Notes under the pieces: generated by a model
What the model was told of the DNA's origin: nothing
The model's database searches: none
What the model saw: only the letters and a program-made list of their open reading frames with translations
Shown: positions 18,638-23,916 of the stretch, piece by piece
Position numbering within the stretch: the stretch's first letter is position 1
How the letters are laid out: each line of letters begins with the position of its first letter
Assembly: GCA_030849075.1 (NCBI GenBank)
Contig: JASAOO010003126.1
Location: 1-23,916, forward strand
DNA: 23,916 nucleotides
Source of the DNA: Zelonia costaricensis
Taxonomy: Eukaryota > Euglenozoa > Kinetoplastea > Trypanosomatida > Trypanosomatidae
Direction of reading: 5' to 3'
Position numbers and translations under genes: made by a program

Positions 18638-18650
18638 GTCGGGTAAAACA
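18638..18650. repeat. Target-site duplication, right copy
   Basis: The plus strand reads gtcgggtaaaaca and differs from 17276-17288 only at the eighth base. On the minus strand it follows a T-rich run (plus-strand A-rich 18652-18668) and is followed directly by the first base of the element. Confidence 0.75.
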
Positions 18651-18782
18651 CAAAAAAAAAAACAGAAAAAGGCGCGCGGAGAGTCGAGCACGACACCTGG
18701 CAGCTGAACCATCACATCCGAGTTTAGAAGGCACTACCAAAACCGAGCGTGTGTACCGCTCTGTCCGCCTACAAGCACGCAA
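18651..18782. other. Short 3' flank between gene 3 stop and retroposon
   Basis: These 132 bp separate the gene 3 stop from the right target-site copy. They include a minus-strand T-rich run (18652-18668) next to the insertion site. T-rich sequence is a common target context for APE-type non-LTR elements. Confidence 0.7.
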
Positions 18783-21700
18783 TCACTGCTTGGCAGTGCG
18801 GCGCCGGCATACCTGATCGCGGCTCAGTGCTTCGGGCACGGGGTCGAGAGAGACACTGTTGCTGCGGAACGGAACATCACTGCCGCGGCCAATGTTGATC
18901 ACCAGGGTTGCGACGGACTCCCGCTGCGAGATGGGCGCCACAAAGGGCACCACCACGTCGTTGCCCCACTGCACCGTACGACCCGTTCGCCGCGACGACG
19001 GCGTCGACGCCGCGGACTCGCCGGTATGTGAGGGAACCTCGCACAAGGGCTCCTGCAGCAGCCGCGACTCCCGCATGGCTGAGCGCTCACCCAACGCCAG
19101 GCCAAATGCTTGTGCTATCCGCGGAGAGGTGCAGCCATCACCCGTCGAGGCACCCCGGAATGACAGGGGATTACCCCGAGCTCCACTGCTTGAGAAGGAG
19201 GTCTTCCCTCCCCACAAATCCGCACCCAGCTGACGCTGCTTCGCCTGCGTCACGTTCGCAATGCGCACGGCCAGCCGGTTGATCAGGCCCGCGCAGTAGT
19301 CCTCCTCGCTCACCCGCTTGTTCCGCGGCGGCGCGCCAACGTTCCACTTCGCAAGCAGCGGCTGCATCTCGCGCACGCGCTGTGCAGGTGGATACGGCGC
19401 GAACGTGCTTGAGAGAATCATTGCCGCACCCGCAGCAGCACCCGTCATCGTCCCCGCAGACGACAGCAGCGCACCCGCAGCGCTCGACGCCGTCTCCGTC
19501 GTGTTGTCCGGCAGGATCGCCTCGATCTCCGTCCGCAGCGCGGCGTGCTTGCGGCCCGGCACGGGGTTCAGCTGGTACATCTCCACCGCAAACGGCACAC
19601 CGCGCAGCCCCTGCGGCCCGAACTCAGTGTGCGCAGTCACGTCGCGCTCGTCATGCGACAGCGCCCACCACGTCGTCTCCGTCGCCACAACCTGCCCGCC
19701 GTTCGCGATCGCCTCCGTCCGCGCAGCCATGTTCGACGTGTCGCCGTAGTAGTCGTAGCCCTTCGTCACCTCGTCGTACCGGATGTCCGACAGCCCCGTG
19801 TGGATGCCGATGCGCACGCGCAGCCCGACCCACAGCGTAGCGTACTCCTCCTCGCTCAGCCGCGCAGTCGGCGGCACGTAGTCGTCCACCGTGTCCACGC
19901 GCGCAAGCTCGAACTCGCGGTACTTGACGTCGATCTCCGTGGTGCCCCAGTCGTACTCCAGCAGCTTGCGCTGCATGTCCGACACAAGCCGCACAGCGCT
20001 GTACGCGTCCTTGCACGCAATCATGAACGAGTCGCCCACCGTCTTCACCTCGTAGCACCCGTACTTCCTGATCAGCTGCCGGATCACGCGGTGGTGCGCC
20101 GCGATAGCATCGCTCATCAGCTGCGGCAGCGCAGCCCACATCGCCGTGCTGCTCTCGATGTCCGTGAAGATCAGCGTCACTGGCTCGCGGCCCTCCTTCG
20201 GCGCCGCGTCGTTGTCACGGCTGTCCCGGCAGCAGTACACCAGCAGCGCCACAGCCGCAATCAGCGCAAGGCCGCCCACAACGCAGCCCGCAATCACGCC
20301 GCTGCGCTGCGCCGCCGTCAGCCCAGACGTCGTCCGCGGCTTGTACACCAGCGACGGCGTGCTCGCCGTCGTCAGCGCAGGTACCGTCGGGTTCAGCATC
20401 CGCTCCATCGACAGCATCGAGATGTCCTGTGCGCCGTAGTTCTGGTACACGCACGCACTCGTCTTTCTCCTCACGCTGCAGCCCCACTTGAACGCGCCAA
20501 ACGTCATGCCGTAGGTGGCCACCGTGCTACTCTGGTAGACCATGTCCTGTATGACGGACGTGCTCACTGTGTTTGATAGCGCGACCAGTCGGAATACGAA
20601 GGCACCAATGGCAATGTCGCGAAGCAGACCTGGCGTGTAGAGTGCGGTGGTGTTCAGCGCACCATGAAACACCTGCAGAAGGGGTGAGGCGGCCTCGGCA
20701 CTCGCAGACGTGTCGCTCCACAGCGGCAGGTTGCTGAACGAGATCAGCCGTGCCTGCACAGACGTCGTTAGAGCAGAGAAGGCCGGCGCCATCGCGCTGT
20801 ATTGAAGGGAAAGATCATCGAAGCAGACGACGACGATCGCCGTCGGGTATGCAGCGAGGAAGTCCGCAATCGAAGCCACATCGTTGATGGTCAGGCCCAC
20901 CACAAAGTTGACCGTCTTGTCCGCCAGCGCGCTCCCCACCGTGGTCGACGCAGACACAACCGTCACCGTCGGGTCCGCGTAGTTGAACGTCGCGGCGGAC
21001 TTCTGCAGCACCGCTGTGAGGTTGTCCGCCTCGTCAACGTCGTAGTCATGCAGGACAGCCTGCACACTCGCCCCGATCGACGTCAGCGCGCTCACCGCTG
21101 CAAGGTTCTCGTACAGCAGGAAGAACTGCTGCTCCAGCGTCGGCATCAGGTACACGTAGTTCTGCGTGGCCTGCACCAGATGCGGGTGCGGGAACACCGG
21201 CGACAAGACGAGGAAGTCGCCGGCATTAAGGGAGGACGATATCGGGCCGGCGATAAGGTCTGCTGTAAAGTTGTCCACCTGCGCATCGAAGAGCGCCTGC
21301 GCTGTCGTCGTGCTGGCCACTAGTGTGGCGAAGTTCACCGGGTTCGTCGTGTAGTCGATGTACGTTACCATGTCTGCGATGGCGCTGTTCAGCTCCACAC
21401 CGGCGGTCGTGAGAGACGGGCGATCCGTGTACGTGAGCGTCAGGAAGTTGATGGGACGCGGTAGGCCCGTGCTGGTCGAGTAGCAGTCGTTCTGCGTGTA
21501 GTTCACGCCGGAGTCGGTGATCACCGTCCACAAGCCACCCGACAAGTTCGACAGCACCGCAGCGTGCCCGCCCTGGTTGCAGTAGCACACCGCTGACAGG
21601 AACTGCGCAACGGGGTCGCACGCGCCGCCGTAGTCGCCCAGCACGAAGTCGCCGCCAAGGATGTAGCGGTGCTGCTGGAACAGGTACGCCTGGTACGTCG

Positions 21701-22886
21701 CGCGGTCCGTGAACCAGTTCGACTCGCCAAGCGTCTGCATGACCAGCGTGCCCGCAAGCCAGCCCGTCAGCATCAGCTGCGCAGTGCTCGGGTGCTCGTA
21801 CAGGAACGCGTCCGCGTACGACGACGACCCCGACGCAGACGCGTACGAGCTGCCGTATTTCGCCACATAGCTCGCCTCCGCCGCCCACAGCGACGCATCC
21901 ACGTTGCCCGTGTCCTTCATGTACGCGCTCATCTGCGCCATGAACATCGGGATGTGCTCGGTGCCTGCCAAGGAGATCGGGAACACCGTCGCACTCGACA
22001 GCACCTGGCCAGCCACCGGCGTGATCGTGCCCGCCAGCGCCAGACCGTAGTACACGTCGAACACGAGCTGCTGCAGCACGAACGACGAGATGATGTACGC
22101 AGACGACGTGCGCGGGTCCGTCAGCACCGCCTCCAGGAAGTTGCCCGTCTGCGCACTCGGAATGCCCCACAGCACAATCACCTGCGGGTACGTGTCCGCC
22201 ATCGCGTCGAACGCAGTCGTGTTCACCGCAGTGCTCGTCGTCGAGTACGGCACCGAGTACAGCACAGGTGCGTTCAGGCCAACAGTCGCCATCAGCGACA
22301 CAAAGTCCGCGTACGCGGCGTCACCGAAGCCGATCCCCGTCTGGTACATGAACGCACTGCGCAGGCTCCTGAGTGTGTTGGCAATGTGCTTCACAATTGC
22401 CATGATCTCCAACCGCGGCTCTGCGCGCATGAAGTACGCGTTCTCGTTCCACGTCCGCACAACACTCGATCCCGTGAACGGCGCAAGGAGCATCAGCGAC
22501 GAGCTCGTCAGCGTCGAGCTCGCCAGTCCCGCTGCCAGGTTCGCGTCCCCGTACGGCCCGAGCACGCCCAGCAGGCTCGGGTACTCCGCCAGCGCAGCCT
22601 CCACCACCGCAACGATGTCGGACTCGTTCACGCTCGACGACGGCGACACGATCTCGATCCGGCGGCCACCAGCAGCCGTGTAGGCCGCGTGGTGGAAGGC
22701 AGCGTCCATGCCCAGCCAGATCGCCTTCGCGTGGTTCACCGTGTAGCTGTTCGTGGAGTACATCGCGTTCAGCAGGTACACCTTGTCGCCCGACGAGCTG
22801 CTCGCACCGGAGGCCAACACCGCCGTCACCACCATCGCAGCCACCAGCAGCAGCGCCGTCACACGAGCGCGGAAAAGAGGCGCCAT
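18783..22886 (-). CDS. Receptor-type adenylate cyclase, gene 3
   Basis: This is a complete paralogue of 1367 residues, from the first in-frame ATG at 22886 to the TGA at 18785-18783. The signal sequence (MAPLFRARVTALLLVAAMVV) begins at the start codon, with none of the basic extension seen in genes 1 and 2. The ectodomain runs from about 30 to 861 and contains the shared Cys block (Cys423, Cys434, Cys436, Cys468) between two periplasmic-binding-like lobes and many N-glycosylation sequons. The transmembrane helix is about 862-884 (SGVIAGCVVGGLALIAAVALL). The cyclase domain (about 900-1105) carries metal Asp909 and Asp952, adenine-selecting Lys948 and Asp1045, and catalytic Asn1052 and Arg1056. 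A kinetoplastid-type insertion (DTVDDYVPPTARLS) lies between the two catalytic halves. The tail of about 260 residues contains AMRES, NDVVVPF and NSVSLDP islands. The 3' flank is invaded by a retroposon starting about 130 bp after the stop. Confidence 0.96.
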   Translation of the reverse strand: MAPLFRARVTALLLVAAMVVTAVLASGASSSSGDKVYLLNAMYSTNSYTVNHAKAIWLGMDAAFHHAAYTAAGGRRIEIVSPSSSVNESDIVAVVEAALAEYPSLLGVLGPYGDANLAAGLASSTLTSSSLMLLAPFTGSSVVRTWNENAYFMRAEPRLEIMAIVKHIANTLRSLRSAFMYQTGIGFGDAAYADFVSLMATVGLNAPVLYSVPYSTTSTAVNTTAFDAMADTYPQVIVLWGIPSAQTGNFLEAVLTDPRTSSAYIISSFVLQQLVFDVYYGLALAGTITPVAGQVLSSATVFPISLAGTEHIPMFMAQMSAYMKDTGNVDASLWAAEASYVAKYGSSYASASGSSSYADAFLYEHPSTAQLMLTGWLAGTLVMQTLGESNWFTDRATYQAYLFQQHRYILGGDFVLGDYGGACDPVAQFLSAVCYCNQGGHAAVLSNLSGGLWTVITDSGVNYTQNDCYSTSTGLPRPINFLTLTYTDRPSLTTAGVELNSAIADMVTYIDYTTNPVNFATLVASTTTAQALFDAQVDNFTADLIAGPISSSLNAGDFLVLSPVFPHPHLVQATQNYVYLMPTLEQQFFLLYENLAAVSALTSIGASVQAVLHDYDVDEADNLTAVLQKSAATFNYADPTVTVVSASTTVGSALADKTVNFVVGLTINDVASIADFLAAYPTAIVVVCFDDLSLQYSAMAPAFSALTTSVQARLISFSNLPLWSDTSASAEAASPLLQVFHGALNTTALYTPGLLRDIAIGAFVFRLVALSNTVSTSVIQDMVYQSSTVATYGMTFGAFKWGCSVRRKTSACVYQNYGAQDISMLSMERMLNPTVPALTTASTPSLVYKPRTTSGLTAAQRSGVIAGCVVGGLALIAAVALLVYCCRDSRDNDAAPKEGREPVTLIFTDIESSTAMWAALPQLMSDAIAAHHRVIRQLIRKYGCYEVKTVGDSFMIACKDAYSAVRLVSDMQRKLLEYDWGTTEIDVKYREFELARVDTVDDYVPPTARLSEEEYATLWVGLRVRIGIHTGLSDIRYDEVTKGYDYYGDTSNMAARTEAIANGGQVVATETTWWALSHDERDVTAHTEFGPQGLRGVPFAVEMYQLNPVPGRKHAALRTEIEAILPDNTTETASSAAGALLSSAGTMTGAAAGAAMILSSTFAPYPPAQRVREMQPLLAKWNVGAPPRNKRVSEEDYCAGLINRLAVRIANVTQAKQRQLGADLWGGKTSFSSSGARGNPLSFRGASTGDGCTSPRIAQAFGLALGERSAMRESRLLQEPLCEVPSHTGESAASTPSSRRTGRTVQWGNDVVVPFVAPISQRESVATLVINIGRGSDVPFRSNSVSLDPVPEALSRDQVCRRRTAKQ

Positions 22887-22909
22887 GTGCACTGGCTCGT
22901 GTGGGGTGC

Positions 22910-22951
22910 CTACGCGGTGGAGAAAGTCCGGGGGAGAGGGAAAAGGTTCTG

Positions 22952-22953
<2 letters not shown>
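22910..22953 (-). promoter_or_regulatory. Candidate spliced-leader acceptor, gene 3
   Basis: On the minus strand the tract CCTTTTCCCTCTCCCCCGG continues through CTTTCTCC to an AG at 22911-22910. The AG lies 23 nt before the ATG at 22886. A (CA)n run lies just upstream of the tract. A second AG before the tract (GGACAG) is less likely because no pyrimidine run precedes it. Confidence 0.45.

Positions 22954-22954
<1 letters not shown>

Positions 22955-22981
<27 letters not shown>
22955..22981 (+). repeat. (GT)n microsatellite upstream of gene 3
   Basis: A GT run lies about 70 bp before the gene 3 start. It reads as (CA)n on the coding strand, just upstream of the candidate splice tract. Confidence 0.9.
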
Positions 22982-22982
<1 letters not shown>

Positions 22983-23151
22983 TCGTGTGCAGGACGTGCA
23001 GCAGTGCGGTTGCGACGCAGAAAGGCCACCGCGGGGCGTGGAGGAGAGACAGGGGGGCGGTGCTTCACCCCTCGTGTAAAGTCAGTGTTGCTTGAGGAAC
23101 AGACACACACGCACACGCACTCGGGGACACAGTCCGCTGTCGGCGGAATCG

Positions 23152-23152
23152 N
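23152..23152. other. Ambiguous base (N) in the 5' flank of gene 3
   Basis: A single n interrupts ggaatcgngtgagg in non-coding sequence and affects no gene. Confidence 0.99.
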
Positions 23153-23916
23153 GTGAGGCGGGGGACGGGGAGGGAGGCGCGGGCAGGCGGAAACGCAGCG
23201 GAGGTGGCAGAAGAAAAGGAAAAGCGGTGTGGCGCTCCGATGTATGATGGAGCGCACACACACGTACACAATAAGTGAACCGGAGTTCCACGAAAGAAGC
23301 GTGTAAGCGCAAGAGCAAAAGGCGCGCGGGGGTCTCAGCGAGGCGGCGGGGTGGACGTGCGACACGGGGAAGAAGGGGCACAGCACACGGAACACGCGAC
23401 TCCGAGTCACCGGTGCGGGCGGCTACGCGACGGGTATAGCAGGGCACAAGGGTAAAAGGAAGAAAGAACAGCAGATGCAGCCGCGCAACACCCACGCTGC
23501 AGCGGGTCGACGTCAACCGAAAAGTCAACGCAGCGACGCCACGGGTGGGGGAGGAGGCGGTGCGGTATTGTCGATGACAAGGAGAAGCGGCGCTCGGAAG
23601 GACGCAACTGGGGCACGCGGCAGCGTCACGTGCAAAGACGCCACTGGTTGTGCGCGAGCGTGCGTGCGACGGCGTGCCCGAAGAGCACACACAAAGTAGA
23701 GATGAGGAGAAGCGAGGGATGACAGGTGGTGGGAGTGGTGGGGGGCGGGGAGAGAGGAGAGCGCAGGGGGGGTTGCTCGAGACGTGTGGGGGTCACTCAA
23801 CGCAGCGGGTCTGTTGCCGTGGGCAGAGCTGCTCGCGCGCACGGAGGGGTGGGGGGACGGCGAATGGGTGGGGGCCGCAAGGCAGGCGCCGACACGGTGT
23901 GCGTGGACGCGCGCGG

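Larger units (their letters stand above)
17276..18650 (-). mobile_element. Degenerate non-LTR retroposon (ingi/L1Tc-type, DIRE/SIDER-like) with target-site duplication
   Basis: On the minus strand this interval reads in order: a 13-bp direct repeat, an endonuclease remnant, a C-terminal zinc-finger remnant, an A-run, and the second copy of the 13-bp repeat. That is the layout left by target-primed reverse transcription. The element proper is 18637-17289. It starts directly inside endonuclease coding sequence, so it appears 5'-truncated. Reverse transcriptase and RNase H, which should lie between the two coding remnants, are absent. The coding remnants contain a frameshift and a tandem duplication, so it cannot be autonomous. 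It lies on the same strand as the cyclases, within the 3' flank of gene 3. Clade assignment rests on the APE-like endonuclease start plus the C-terminal C2H2 region, which fits ingi/L1Tc-related trypanosomatid elements; finer naming is inference. Confidence 0.82.
22887..23916. other. 5' flank of gene 3
   Basis: This is non-coding sequence with the candidate splice acceptor near 22910, a (GT)n run at about 22955-22981, and purine-rich plus-strand stretches. I see no convincing coding frame or RNA gene. Confidence 0.7.

Noticed and set aside
21669..23156. Plus-strand frame of 495 codons opposite gene 3
   Set aside because: It is antisense to a clearly coding cyclase ectodomain, Arg/His-rich, runs through the GT repeat and ends at an N; nothing supports coding.

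Overview
The window looks like nuclear DNA from a trypanosomatid of the Leishmania lineage (Leishmaniinae or a close relative). Three signs support this: GC-rich, intron-free genes that all lie on one strand; long intergenic stretches full of (CA)n/(TG)n tracts and polypyrimidine runs, as expected for trans-splicing and polycistronic transcription; and a tandem family of receptor-type adenylate cyclases like the Leishmania rac-A/rac-B family. I cannot name the species from sequence alone.

Layout, read in the direction of transcription (minus strand, right to left). At 23916-22887 is the 5' flank of the first cyclase. At 22886-18783 is cyclase gene 3, complete, 1367 residues. At 18782-17276 is its 3' flank, which holds a degenerate, 5'-truncated and internally deleted non-LTR retroposon (18637-17289). 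This element ends in a short A-run, is bracketed by a near-perfect 13-bp target-site duplication, and carries an internal 262-bp tandem duplication with an unresolved base at the joint. At 17275-10481 is a 6.8-kb stretch without a credible gene. At 10480-6269 is cyclase gene 2, complete, about 1403 residues. At 6268-4083 is a 2.2-kb intergenic spacer. At 4082-1 is cyclase gene 1, open for 1360 codons and running off the left edge of the window.

Each cyclase has the same plan: a signal peptide, a large extracellular ectodomain of about 830-850 residues with periplasmic-binding-protein-like lobes, one transmembrane helix, a class III cyclase domain with every expected catalytic residue, and a variable cytoplasmic tail. 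The ectodomains and tails have diverged, while the catalytic domains share long stretches identical even at silent positions. This suggests a receptor family kept homogeneous in output by gene conversion while its sensing parts diversify. The most unusual item is the retroposon relic in the 3' flank of gene 3: an endonuclease remnant is joined almost directly to the C-terminal C2H2 zinc-finger region, with reverse transcriptase and RNase H absent.
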